Part shown: positions 9,538 through 17,731 of the stretch, one piece after another | Position numbering within the stretch: position 1 is the stretch's first letter | Layout: every line of letters begins with the position of its first letter | NCBI GenBank assembly: GCA_963738325.1 | Contig: CAVTWD010000008.1 | Span: 434,001-498,000 of the forward strand | Direction: 5' to 3' | Source of the DNA: CAVTWD01 sp963738325 | GTDB taxonomy: Bacteria; Actinomycetota; Acidimicrobiia; Acidimicrobiales; Ilumatobacteraceae | Length of the DNA stretch: 64,000 nucleotides | Notes under the pieces: generated by a model | The model's input: only the letters and a program-made list of their open reading frames with translations | Databases searched by the model: none | What the model was told of the DNA's origin: nothing | Made by a program: the position numbers and the translations under genes

Positions 9538-10370
9538 GACCCGCGCCGTCCAGGGTGTTCGCGAGCGTCGCCGCGACGCCGACATCGGCTGACTCCACGG
9601 CGTGGGCATCGACGCGGAGAGTCATCGCAGGGTTCGCGTGGCCGAGGCGGTTGGCGACGGTGCGGATGTCGTGGCCGGCGGCGATCGCCGTCGTCGCCGA
9701 CCAGTGCCGCAGGTCGTGCAGCCGCCACTTGGGGTCCAGGCCGGCAATCCCGGCGGCGCGGCGCCACCATGCCGTGATCCGCTCAGGGTTCGCCGGTCGC
9801 TCCCCCACCGCCAGGATCCACGGTCCCCACGGCTCTCGCTCTACGCGCAACGACGACAGCATGGACAACGTCGCCGGGTCGAGCGTGACGGTGCGCCAGT
9901 TGCCGGTCTTCGTCGGGTCGTCGCGCAGCACCGGCTCGGTCTTCGCCTTCCGGTCGCCGTATCGGATGATGGCCATGCTGCTGTCGACGGTCAGCAGGTC
10001 GCCGTCGAGGTCGTCCCACGGAGGCGCTGCCAGCTCCGAGCGTCGAGCGCCGGTCATCGCGGCCAGTCGCAGTGCGACCGCGGCGGCCGGATCGAACGAC
10101 GCGGCCGCCTCGATCGCACGTCGCACTTCGTCGGGGGACAGCGAGCCGCGCACGGAGGGCTTGCGCTTGCCGAGCCGAGCCACCGCGGCTGGGTTCGAGA
10201 CGATCCCGCCCCACCGCATCGCCAAGGTCAGCGCGGCTCGCAGCACCCGGTGCTGGTTGCGGATAGAGCCTTCACCGGCGCCGGCTCGGCGGAGTCGGTC
10301 GTGCCAACGCTCGACATCAGCCACATCCAACCGCAATTCGAGCCGATTGTAGATGTCGCATCTACGAGGG
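9530..10370 (-). pseudogene. Tyrosine recombinase/integrase, 5' truncated and catalytic Tyr lost
   Basis: About 280 residues of phage-type integrase remain. A partial core-binding domain (DVADVERWHDRLRRAGAG) is followed by the catalytic domain with TGARRSEL (Arg), HDLRHWSA (His-x-x-Arg) and LGHANPAMT (His). The usual TLRVYAHAVE tail reads TLRVDAHAVE here, so the nucleophilic Tyr codon is GAT (minus strand near 9612-9620). The first 60-100 residues expected are missing where the gene meets the acyl-CoA dehydrogenase 3' end. It is probably an inactive remnant marking the right end of an integrated element. One T-to-G change, or a sequencing error, explains the Asp. Confidence 0.75.
10349..10365. 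repeat. Inverted repeat at the element/chromosome junction
   Basis: GTAGATG (10349-10355) and CATCTAC (10359-10365) form a perfect 7-bp inverted repeat around TCG, 15 bases from the stop of the acyl-CoA dehydrogenase gene and at the point where integrase homology stops. Tyrosine recombinase core sites often look like this, so it is a candidate attachment-site scar. A small terminator hairpin is the alternative. Confidence 0.4.
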
Positions 10371-10379
10371 TCGAAAACC

Positions 10380-11525
10380 TCAGCCGAGCAGGCGCTTTGC
10401 GATGACGATGCGTTGGATCTGGTTGGTACCCTCGTAGATCTGGGTGATCTTGGCGTCACGCATCATCCGCTCGACGGGGAACTCGGTGGTGTACCCGTAC
10501 CCCCCGAGCACCTGCACCGCATCCGTGGTCACCGACATGGCGGTGTCCGACGCGAACGCCTTCGCCATCGCCCCGATCTTCGACAGCTCTCCCTCGGCAT
10601 CGCCGTCGTCGACGATCGCGCACGCACGGTAGACCAGCGCACGCGCCGCTTCGACCTTCGTGGCCATGTCGGCGATCATGAACTGCAGGCCTTGGTGCTC
10701 GGCGATCGGCTTGCCGAAGGTCTTGCGTTCCTTCATGTACCTGACGGCGTGGTCGAGGGCGCCCTGGGCGATGCCCACGGCTTGGGCGCCGATGGTGGGA
10801 CGGCTCCGGTCGAGGGTGTGCATGGCGATGTAGAAGCCCTGGCCGACATGGCCGACAACGTTCGTGGCGGGCACTCTCACCTCGTCCAACAGCAGCTGCC
10901 CCGTTGGAGAGCCTCGGATCCCCATCTTGTGCTCGAGCTTGGTCACCTGCACGCCCCAGTCGCCTTCCACGATGAATGCCGTGATGCCCCGATGGCCGGC
11001 CGACGGATCGGTCTTCGCGAAGATCAGATACAGGTCGCTGATGCCGGCGTTCGTGATCCACACCTTCGTGCCGCTGAGGACGAAGTCGTCGCCGTCACGT
11101 TCGGCCCGCAGGCTCATGGCCGCGACGTCGCTGCCGGCGTCGGCCTCCGACAAGCAATACGAGGACTGGCTCTCCCCGCTGGCCACGCGGGGCAGGTAAC
11201 GACGCTTCAGCTCCTCGGTGCCGAAGTTCATGATCGGCATCATCCCGAGCTTCGAGATGAGGAACATGAGGCTGGCGGACACGTCGACGCGGGCCAGCTC
11301 CTCCGCGGCGATGGCCTGGGTGACGAGATCCGCGCCCGCGCCGCCGTACTCGATGGGGATGCCGAGCGCCGGCAGCTCCATCGAGACGATCGCTTTGAAG
11401 GTCTCCCAGTCGTACTCGGCGGTCTCGTCGGCCTGTGCCGCCCGAGGGCCGATCCGTTCCTCGGCGAACTGGCGAACAACGCGACGGAACTCACGCTGCT
11501 CGTCGGTGAGCGTCAGGGGCGTCAT
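10380..11525 (-). CDS. Acyl-CoA dehydrogenase
   Basis: A 381-residue FAD flavoprotein that oxidises acyl-CoA to 2-enoyl-CoA and passes electrons to ETF. Conserved parts are YCLSEADAGSDVAAM (FAD/substrate loop), KVWITNAGISDLYLIFAKTD, RKTFGKPIAEHQGLQFMIADM, QVLGGYGYTTEFPVERMMRD and the terminal QIYEGTNQIQRIVIAKRLLG. The catalytic Glu sits in IYEGT, as in short/medium-chain and isobutyryl-type enzymes. ATG 11525 is the sensible start; the frame is open further upstream but without homology. Chain-length preference cannot be read from sequence. Confidence 0.92.
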   Translation of the reverse strand: MTPLTLTDEQREFRRVVRQFAEERIGPRAAQADETAEYDWETFKAIVSMELPALGIPIEYGGAGADLVTQAIAAEELARVDVSASLMFLISKLGMMPIMNFGTEELKRRYLPRVASGESQSSYCLSEADAGSDVAAMSLRAERDGDDFVLSGTKVWITNAGISDLYLIFAKTDPSAGHRGITAFIVEGDWGVQVTKLEHKMGIRGSPTGQLLLDEVRVPATNVVGHVGQGFYIAMHTLDRSRPTIGAQAVGIAQGALDHAVRYMKERKTFGKPIAEHQGLQFMIADMATKVEAARALVYRACAIVDDGDAEGELSKIGAMAKAFASDTAMSVTTDAVQVLGGYGYTTEFPVERMMRDAKITQIYEGTNQIQRIVIAKRLLG

Positions 11526-11625
11526 GGGGAGAGTCTGCCGCCCGGCGCGCCAGCTCGCACCGCATGTCATACCCCGACGTCGGACGGCCTGCCTTTCGAG
11601 GATGGGGTCGTCTACGGTGCTGGTC

Positions 11626-12537
11626 ATGCGGAGCCTGCGACGGATCGCCGCGCTCGCCGGTGCGACAGCGGCGGGATTGGTGTTGAGCGGCTGCATCAAG
11701 CTCGACATGGACCTGTCGGTCAAGTCGAACGACACGCTGAACGGCACGATCATCGTCGCCGTCAGCAAGCAGGTCGCCTCGTTCCTGCCCGGCGGTTCCA
11801 ACGACGTGAACAGCCTCTTCGGGAGCGACACCAGCATCCCCGGGGCGAAGAACGTCAAGGTGCAGCCGTACTCCGACGACCAGTTCGTCGGCCAGAAGGT
11901 CAGCTTCACCGATGCTCCGCTGTCCGCGCTCGACCAGGGTTCAGCGGCGAACGGCCAGTTCAGCCTGGTCCACGAGGGCCATCAGTATCGGTTCAACGCC
12001 ACCCTGCCACTCGAGGCGAGCGCACAGAGCCCGTCCGACACGACTCCGGTCTCGCTGCCCAACGTCGACCAGTTGCTGTCCCAGGCCCAGGTGCGCATCC
12101 GCCTCGCCTTCCCGGGCAAGGTCACCGCGTCGAACGGGAGCGTCGAGGGCTGTGCCGCGACGTGGCAGCCCAAGTTCGGCCAGACGGCAACCCTCACCGC
12201 CACGGCCGACGACGCGGGCGACTGCGGCGATCCCAATGGCTCCATCGAATGGTGGGGTTGGCTGCTGATCGCCTTGGGCGCGCTCGTGCTGATCGGGGCG
12301 GTGTACGCCATCGTCAAGGTGATCCAGGGCGAGCGGAACCGCCATCGCCCGCCGCCGGCCCCGGAAGCGCCCGTGCCCGACGCGCCCCTGGCCGCACCGC
12401 CTCCACCCCTGACGCCGCCCACCGCCGCGCCGCCCGCCACCGGACCTCCCACCACCGGCGGGCTGCCGCCCCTACCTCCACCGGCGCCCCCGGTTCCGTT
12501 CCCGCCCCCCGGGCCGCCCCCGCCGCCCTCCGCCTGA
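11626..12537 (+). CDS. LppM-like membrane-anchored lipoprotein
   Basis: 303 residues. The signal peptide has lipobox LSGC near residue 22, so it is diacylated at Cys and anchored outside. The ectodomain (IKLDMDLSVKSNDTLNGTII; DQFVGQKVSF) resembles the mycobacterial LppM family. A single transmembrane helix follows (WGWLLIALGALVLIGAVYAI), then a cytoplasmic tail of about 60 residues almost entirely Pro/Ala. ATG 11626 is close to a GTG at 11617. Divergent from the acyl-CoA dehydrogenase gene. Confidence 0.75.
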   Translation: MRSLRRIAALAGATAAGLVLSGCIKLDMDLSVKSNDTLNGTIIVAVSKQVASFLPGGSNDVNSLFGSDTSIPGAKNVKVQPYSDDQFVGQKVSFTDAPLSALDQGSAANGQFSLVHEGHQYRFNATLPLEASAQSPSDTTPVSLPNVDQLLSQAQVRIRLAFPGKVTASNGSVEGCAATWQPKFGQTATLTATADDAGDCGDPNGSIEWWGWLLIALGALVLIGAVYAIVKVIQGERNRHRPPPAPEAPVPDAPLAAPPPPLTPPTAAPPATGPPTTGGLPPLPPPAPPVPFPPPGPPPPPSA

Positions 12538-12580
12538 GCCCCATCGTCGGCCGCAATGGCGGCGCTCCTAGGCTGGCGTC

Positions 12581-13012
12581 GTGGCGAGACGCATGACCGA
12601 CAGCGAGGTGCGGGCCTTCCTCCTGACGGGAACCCGAACGGGGAAGGTGGCCACCGTCCAGCGCGACGGGCGCCCCCACGTGGTGCCCGTCTGGTTCGTG
12701 GTCGATGACGACGGCTCGATCCTCTTCACGGCCGGCGAGGGCACGGCCAAGGCCAAGGCGATGCGAGACGAGGCTAGGATCGCCCTCTGTGTCGATGACG
12801 AGAATCCGCCCTACGGCTTCGTCCTGGTCGAGGGACGAGCGGAGATCGGCGACGACCTCGATGAGATGCTCCCGTGGGCCACGCGCATCGGCGCCCGCTA
12901 CATGGGCCCGGATCGCAGTGCGGAGTTCGGCCGCCGCAACGCCGTCCGCGGCGAGCTGCTCGTGCGGCTGCGCCCGGACCGGGTCATCGCCATCGCCGAC
13001 ATGACCGGCTGA
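12581..13012 (+). CDS. PPOX-class F420/FMN-dependent oxidoreductase
   Basis: A 143-residue split-barrel flavin/deazaflavin protein of the pyridoxamine-phosphate-oxidase-like group common in actinobacteria. Signature stretches: LLTGTRTGKVATVQRDGRPH, VVPVWFVVDDDGSILFTAGE, ALCVDDENPPYGFVLVEG and a C-terminal RIGARYMGPD. These enzymes use F420H2 or FMN for single-substrate reductions. GTG 12581 or ATG 12593 could be the start. Substrate unknown. Confidence 0.82.
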   Translation: MARRMTDSEVRAFLLTGTRTGKVATVQRDGRPHVVPVWFVVDDDGSILFTAGEGTAKAKAMRDEARIALCVDDENPPYGFVLVEGRAEIGDDLDEMLPWATRIGARYMGPDRSAEFGRRNAVRGELLVRLRPDRVIAIADMTG

Positions 13013-13022
13013 CGTCGCCTCC

Positions 13023-13553
13023 TCAAACCGTCGCCCCCACGAGCTCTCGCCATCGGCCCGGGGAGGCGGCGGCGACCTGATCGACGGTCATGCGCAAGGT
13101 CGCCTCCGGCACCGCGTCGGCGATCGCGCGGCCCTCGGCGTAGTGGTACGGGTTGCCGACCCCTTCGAAAGCCTTGGCCCGCAGCGCGACGAGATCGTCG
13201 GGTGGCGAGGTGTCGAGGAAGCCCCACATCGTGAACACGACCGTGAGGTCGTGGATCACCGGGGCGCGCCCGTAGAGCGAGGCGCGCCGGGTGGCGATGG
13301 CCACGCATCCGGCCACGGCGTCCTCGGCGTGCTCGCCCGAGGTGAGGACGAGGCGGCCCTTGAACCGGTCCTCGGCCAGCTTCATGGCGTAGCCCTGGTC
13401 CGGCCCTTGGTAGCCGAGGCCCCTCCCGGTGGGCTGCGGGCCGTTCAGCTCCCCCGGGCGGTCCCCCACCCACGCCTCGGGGACGACGTCGGGTGAGCCG
13501 TACGCGCGCGCCTTCGACGTGGGCGGCACGGGGACGTACTCGGGGGCGGCCAT
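13023..13553 (-). CDS. Conserved hypothetical protein
   Basis: 176 residues, apparently soluble, with no signal peptide. Visible blocks are GRGLGYQGPDQGYAMKLAED, SGEHAEDAVAGCVAIATRRA and GFLDTSPPDDLVALRAKAFE. It lies just upstream of cimA on the same strand, ending the operon's opposite side. No family recognised. Intact frame and GC3-rich codons support a real gene. Confidence 0.6.
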   Translation of the reverse strand: MAAPEYVPVPPTSKARAYGSPDVVPEAWVGDRPGELNGPQPTGRGLGYQGPDQGYAMKLAEDRFKGRLVLTSGEHAEDAVAGCVAIATRRASLYGRAPVIHDLTVVFTMWGFLDTSPPDDLVALRAKAFEGVGNPYHYAEGRAIADAVPEATLRMTVDQVAAASPGRWRELVGATV

Positions 13554-13565
13554 CGGGCCTCCTGG

Positions 13566-15161
13566 TCAGGCTTCGGGAGTGTGGAGCAGCGCGTAGACGA
13601 TCGAGTCGGACAGAGCCTGCCACGACGCCTGGATGATGTTCTCGCTGACGCCGATGGTGCTCCAGGTCCGGCTGCCATCACTGGCGTCGATCAGCACCCT
13701 GGTGACCGCGCCCGTGCCCGCGGCGCCGTCGAGGATGCGCACCTTGAAGTCGACCAGATGGACCTTGTCCAGCTTCGGGTACCGGGCCGTGATCGCGGCA
13801 CGCAGCGCAGCGTCGATGGCGTTGACGGGGCCGTTACCCTCGCGCGTCTCGACGACGCGATGGCCTCCGACGTGCACCTTGACGGTGGCCTCGGTCGTGA
13901 AGGCGCCCGACGGCTGCTCGTCCGTGATGACCCGCATCGACTCGACGTCGAAGAAGGGTTGCTCCCAACCCGTCGCCCGCCGCAGCAGCAGCTCGAGGGA
14001 GGCATCGGCGGCTTCGAAGTGATAGCCCTCGTGCTCGAGGCGCTTGAGCTCGTCGACGACGCTCGTGACCGTGGCGCCGTCGAGGGGCAGGCCGAGCTCT
14101 TCGGCCTTGAGCTTGATCGTGCTGCGTCCTGCCAGCTCCGAGACGACGAAGCGGGTGCCGTTGCCGACCGCCTCGGGCTCGATGTGCTCATACGCGTCCT
14201 TGGCCCGGGCGATGGCCGAGACGTGCAAGCCCGCCTTGTGGGCGAAGGCCGAGGAGCCGACGTAGGGAGCCTGGTTGTTGAGGGGACGGTTGACGAGCTC
14301 GGCGATGTGGTGACTCACCGGCGTGAGCAGCCCGAGATGACCGTCGGGCAGGGTGGCGACACCGAGCTTCAGCGTGAGGTTCGGGATCAGCGTGGAGAGG
14401 TTGCAGTTGCCCGTCCGTTCGCCGAGCCCGTTGATCGTGCCCTGCACGTGGCGAGCCCCGGCGCGCACGCCGGCCAGCGCGTTGGCCACCGCGCAGCCGG
14501 TGTCGTCATGCGTGTGGACGGCGACGATGACGTCGTCACCGAAGTGGGAGACGACCGAGGCGACGATCTGCTCCACCTCGAACGGCAACGAACCGCCGTT
14601 GGTGTCGCAGAGCACCACGTGGCTGGCGCCGTTGACCACCGCCGATTCGAGCACGCGCAAGGCGAACTCGGGGTTGCGCTTGTAGCCGTCGAAGAAGTGC
14701 TCGGCGTCGAACAGCACCCGCAGCCCGTGGCCCACGAGGTACTCGACCGAGTCGCCGACCATCGCCTCACCTTCATCGAGGGTGGTGAGCAGCGCCTCGG
14801 TGACGTGGTAGTCCCACGACTTCCCCACGATGCACACGGCACTGGTGCCGGCCTCGACCAGGTTCCGCAGCGTCGGGTCGTCGTCCACCTTGCCCTTCGG
14901 CCGTCGCGTCGAGCCGAAGGCGACGAGCGTCGAGTGCTCGAGCGTCAACTCCTTGGCGGCGCGACGGAAGAACTCGTCATCCTTCGGGTTCGCCCCCGGC
15001 CAGCCGCCCTCGATGTAGGTGACGCCGAGGCGGTCGAGCTGCTCGGCGATGCGCAGCTTGTCGTCGACGGTGAGTGACAGCCCCTCCACCTGGCTGCCGT
15101 CGCGCAACGTGGTGTCGAAGATCTCGACCGATGCGGGCAGTCGTACGGCCGCGTCAGACAT
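13566..15161 (-). CDS. cimA: (R)-citramalate synthase
   Basis: 531 residues. Condenses acetyl-CoA with pyruvate to citramalate, giving 2-oxobutyrate for isoleucine without threonine deaminase. The HMGL-like TIM barrel opens with EIFDTTLRDGSQVEGLSLTV, and metal/substrate residues are seen in HTHDDTGCAVANALAG and INGLGERTGN. The C-terminal LeuA-type allosteric domain follows (DASLELLLRRATGWEQPFF to GVSENIIQASWQALSDSI). It is shorter and distinct from the leuA at 22.2 kb. The start overlaps the end of ilvE by 8 bases. Last gene of the leuB-ilvE-cimA operon. Confidence 0.92.
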   Translation of the reverse strand: MSDAAVRLPASVEIFDTTLRDGSQVEGLSLTVDDKLRIAEQLDRLGVTYIEGGWPGANPKDDEFFRRAAKELTLEHSTLVAFGSTRRPKGKVDDDPTLRNLVEAGTSAVCIVGKSWDYHVTEALLTTLDEGEAMVGDSVEYLVGHGLRVLFDAEHFFDGYKRNPEFALRVLESAVVNGASHVVLCDTNGGSLPFEVEQIVASVVSHFGDDVIVAVHTHDDTGCAVANALAGVRAGARHVQGTINGLGERTGNCNLSTLIPNLTLKLGVATLPDGHLGLLTPVSHHIAELVNRPLNNQAPYVGSSAFAHKAGLHVSAIARAKDAYEHIEPEAVGNGTRFVVSELAGRSTIKLKAEELGLPLDGATVTSVVDELKRLEHEGYHFEAADASLELLLRRATGWEQPFFDVESMRVITDEQPSGAFTTEATVKVHVGGHRVVETREGNGPVNAIDAALRAAITARYPKLDKVHLVDFKVRILDGAAGTGAVTRVLIDASDGSRTWSTIGVSENIIQASWQALSDSIVYALLHTPEA

Positions 15162-16069
15162 GCTCGACCCACTCCTTGTACCGATCCACCTGGCCGCGCA
15201 CCGCCTTGCCGAACTCGTCCATGATCGCCAGCGTCATGGGGCCGGGGCAGGGCACCGCACGGTCGTCGACCGAGTTCACCGGCGTGACCTCGGCCGCGGT
15301 GCCGCTCACGAAGATCTCCTCGGCGATGTAGAGGTCGCTGCGGGCGAGGTTGTCCACGCGGATGTCGATGCCGAGATCGTGGGCGATCGTCATCACCGAA
15401 TCCTGGGTGATGCCTTCGAGCGCGCCGGCGACGAGCGGGGGGGTGAGAAGGCGGCCGTGGCGCGACGACGAAGATGTTCTCGCCGGTGCACTCGCTCACG
15501 AAGCCCTGGCCGTTGAGCATGATCGCCTCGTCGTATCCCGCCTTCAGCGCCTCCACCTTGGCGAGCGAGGAGTTCACGTAGTTGCCGACGGTCTTCGCGG
15601 CGGGCGGCATGGTGTTGTGGTCGTGGCGGACCCACGAGCTCACCTTCATGCGGGCCCCCCTGCGCACGGCCTCCTCGCCGAGGTAGGCGCCCCACGGCCA
15701 GCACGCGATGGCGACGTCGACCGGGCAGGGCATCGTGTTGAGCCCCATCTCGCCGTAGCCGTAGAAGACGATGGGCCGCACGTAGCACGACGGGAGGCCC
15801 GTGGACCGCACGGTGTCCTTGCACGCCTGGGTGATCTCCTCGGGCGTGTACGGCACATCCATCATGAGGATGCGGGCCGAGTTGAAGAGCCGGGTGACGT
15901 GGTCGGTGAGGCGGAAGATGGCGGGGCCCTGGGCCGTCTCGTAGGCGCGGATGCCTTCGAACACGCCGGTGCCGTAGTGGAGGGTGTGGGTCAGGAGGTG
16001 CACCTTGGCCTCGCCCCAGGGGATGAGCTCCCCGTTCATCCAGATCTTCTCGGTGGGCTGGAGGGGCAT
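15154..16069 (-). CDS. ilvE: Branched-chain amino-acid aminotransferase, one frameshift
   Basis: About 304 residues once one base is removed. A PLP fold-type IV enzyme that makes Leu, Ile and Val from their 2-oxoacids. N-terminal frame: IWMNGELIPWGEAKVHLLTH, HYGTGVFEGIRAYET, and the PLP lysine region PAAKTVGNYVNSSLAKVEAL. The frame breaks near 15467, after ENIFVV, beside a run of seven G. It resumes as TIAHDLGIDIRVDN and VSGTAAEVTPVNSVDD. The break sits in a homopolymer context and both sides are conserved, so sequencing error is likely. It begins one base after the stop of leuB. Confidence 0.9.
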
Positions 16070-16070
16070 G

Positions 16071-17039
16071 TCAGACCCTTTCTGCGAGGAGGTCGCCGAT
16101 CGCCTGCGTGGAACCGGTGATGGGTTCGCCGCAAGCCTTGCGGATGCGGGCGGCGGCGTCGGCCTCGCCCAGGAACTCGAGCATGAGCGCCGCCGACAAA
16201 ACGGCGGCGGTGGGGTTGGCCGTGCCGCGGCCGGCGATGTCGGGCGCGGAACCGTGCACCGGCTCGAACAGCGACGGCCCCGTCCGGGCCGGGTTGAGGT
16301 TGGCCGAGCTGGCCAGACCGATGCCGCCGGTGACGGCCCCGGCCAGGTCGGTGAGGATGTCGCCGAACAGGTTGTCGGTCACGATGACGTCGTACCGGCC
16401 CGGGTCCTGGACGAGGTGGATGCAGGCGGCGTCGACGTGATGGTAGGCGGTTTGCACGTCCCGGTAGCCGGTGGCGACGTCGTCGAAGGTGCGCTGCCAG
16501 AGGTCGCCCGCGAACGTGAGGACATTCGTCTTGTGCACCAACGTGAGGTGCCGGCGCGGGCGGCTCTGGGCCAGGTCGAAGGCGAAGCGGACGCAGCGCT
16601 CCACGCCCATCCGGGTGTTCACCGATCCCTGTGTGGCCACCTCGTGCCGCGTGCCCTTGCGTAGGAAGCCGCCCTCTCCGCTGTACGTGCCCTCGGTGTT
16701 CTCGCGGATGACCACGAGGTCGATGCCCGGTGCCGTGAAGGGTCGGAGGTTGACGTAGAGGTCGAGCTCGAAGCGCAGCCGCAGCAACAATCCTCGTTCG
16801 AGGACGCCGGGCGGCACCTCGGGGGTCCCCACCGCGCCGAGGAGGATGGCGTCGAACCGGCGCAGCTCGTCCAACGTCTCGTCGGGCAGCACCTCGCCGG
16901 TGCGGAGGTAGCGCGCCGCGCCGAGGTCGAACTCGGCCGAGTCGATCGCCACGCCGGTGGCCCGCGCCACCTTCAACGCCTCGGCCACGACGTCCGGGCC
17001 GATGCCGTCACCCCCGATCACCGCGACCTTGTGGCTCAT
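16071..17039 (-). CDS. leuB: 3-isopropylmalate dehydrogenase
   Basis: 322 residues. NAD-dependent oxidation and decarboxylation of 3-isopropylmalate in leucine synthesis. Conserved: VAVIGGDGIGPDVVAEALKV, VVIRENTEGTYSGEGG, VHKTNVLTFAGDLW, DNLFGDILTDLAGAVTGGIG, EPVHGSAPDIAGRGTANPTA. A citramalate-pathway role (methylmalate oxidation) is also expected because cimA is in the same operon. First gene of the operon, preceded by the leader/attenuator at 17.1 kb. Confidence 0.93.
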   Translation of the reverse strand: MSHKVAVIGGDGIGPDVVAEALKVARATGVAIDSAEFDLGAARYLRTGEVLPDETLDELRRFDAILLGAVGTPEVPPGVLERGLLLRLRFELDLYVNLRPFTAPGIDLVVIRENTEGTYSGEGGFLRKGTRHEVATQGSVNTRMGVERCVRFAFDLAQSRPRRHLTLVHKTNVLTFAGDLWQRTFDDVATGYRDVQTAYHHVDAACIHLVQDPGRYDVIVTDNLFGDILTDLAGAVTGGIGLASSANLNPARTGPSLFEPVHGSAPDIAGRGTANPTAAVLSAALMLEFLGEADAAARIRKACGEPITGSTQAIGDLLAERV

Positions 17040-17099
17040 CGCCTTCCTGTCCTCTTCGAACGCTCGGTTGGTCTGGTCATGTGGCCCCCGGAACGAGAA

Positions 17100-17121
17100 A
17101 GCCGCCCCCGGAGGGACGGCT
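17100..17121 (-). terminator. Attenuator terminator of the leuB operon
   Basis: Minus-strand RNA forms a 9-bp stem, AGCCGUCCC with GGGGCGGCU (one G-U pair) and a UCCG loop, followed by UUCUCG. It lies between the leader peptide stop and the leuB ATG, 61 bases upstream of the gene. The competing upstream hairpin is GCGCACG (17143-17149 on minus) with CGTGCGC (17126-17132). Confidence 0.7.
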
Positions 17122-17125
17122 CGAG

Positions 17126-17149
17126 GCGCACGCCGGTTCCGACGTGCGC
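17126..17149 (-). promoter_or_regulatory. Upstream pause/antiterminator hairpin of the leuB leader
   Basis: A perfect 7-bp stem (GCGCACG/CGTGCGC) with a 10-base loop. Its first base overlaps the stop codon of the leader peptide. A ribosome stalled on the Ile codons would leave it free, whereas a ribosome at the stop codon would cover it, which is the classical attenuation geometry. Confidence 0.55.
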
Positions 17150-17187
17150 TAGGGAATGATGATTACAGGCGCGACGGGAGCCGGCAT
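17149..17187 (-). CDS. Leader peptide MPAPVAPVIIIP
   Basis: A 12-codon open frame ending in Val-Ile-Ile-Ile-Pro-stop, immediately before two hairpins and the leuB start. The run of three Ile codons plus two Val codons is what is expected of a transcription attenuation leader sensing charged tRNA-Ile and tRNA-Val. The ribosome site is weak. Regulation is inferred; the peptide, hairpins and spacing are seen directly. Confidence 0.7.
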   Translation of the reverse strand: MPAPVAPVIIIP

Positions 17188-17248
17188 CGCCGTGCAGTCT
17201 CGCCAATCGGCGCCACGTCCGTCAACCCACGGCGGTAGCCTGTTCGCC

Positions 17249-17725
17249 ATGTCCGACGTCCACGTCCTCTCGCGCGCTGCCTACGAGCGCTTGCAGGCCG
17301 AGCACGACGACCTCACCACGCGCGGCCGCATCGAGATCGCACAGGCCATCGAGCGGGCCCGTGAGCTGGGTGACCTGTCGGAGAACGGTGACTACCACGC
17401 CGCCAAGGACCAGCAGGGGTGGATGGAGTCACGGATCCGGGAGCTGGAGAAGATCCTCAAGAACGCCGAGGTCGTCGACGAGATCCGAGGCGGCGTCGTC
17501 GCTCCGGGCACGGTCGTCACGATCCTCTACGAGGGCGACGAGCCAGACATGGCCGAGCGGTATTTGATCGGCCACATCGAGGAGCGCCACGACGAGCTCG
17601 ACGTCATCTCCCCCGGCTCCCCCCTCGGTTCGGCGCTCCTCGGCCGGGCCGTCGGTCACCGCGTCGAGTACCAAGCCCCGAATGGAACCCTCACCGTGGA
17701 GATCCTGGCGGTAGAAGTGGGCTGA
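17249..17725 (+). CDS. greA: Transcription elongation factor GreA
   Basis: 158 residues, the normal length. Binds the secondary channel of RNA polymerase and stimulates cleavage of backtracked RNA. The N-terminal coiled coil (YERLQAEHDDLTTRGRIEIA; ARELGDLSENGDYHAAKDQQ with the acidic tip residues) is followed by the FKBP-like domain (GTVVTILYEG; ISPGSPLGSALLGRAVGHRV). ATG 17249 is chosen because homology begins at MSDVHVLS. Seven bases separate it from the following hydrolase gene. Confidence 0.92.
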   Translation: MSDVHVLSRAAYERLQAEHDDLTTRGRIEIAQAIERARELGDLSENGDYHAAKDQQGWMESRIRELEKILKNAEVVDEIRGGVVAPGTVVTILYEGDEPDMAERYLIGHIEERHDELDVISPGSPLGSALLGRAVGHRVEYQAPNGTLTVEILAVEVG

Positions 17726-17731
17726 GCGCCC

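Noticed and set aside
10353..12596. A 747-codon plus-strand open frame antisense to the acyl-CoA dehydrogenase gene
   Set aside because: It is a high-GC shadow frame with Arg/His/Pro-rich low-complexity translation. The minus strand encodes a full acyl-CoA dehydrogenase.
13581..15077. A 498-codon plus-strand frame opposite cimA
   Set aside because: It has no recognisable motifs and is the complement of a conserved synthase.
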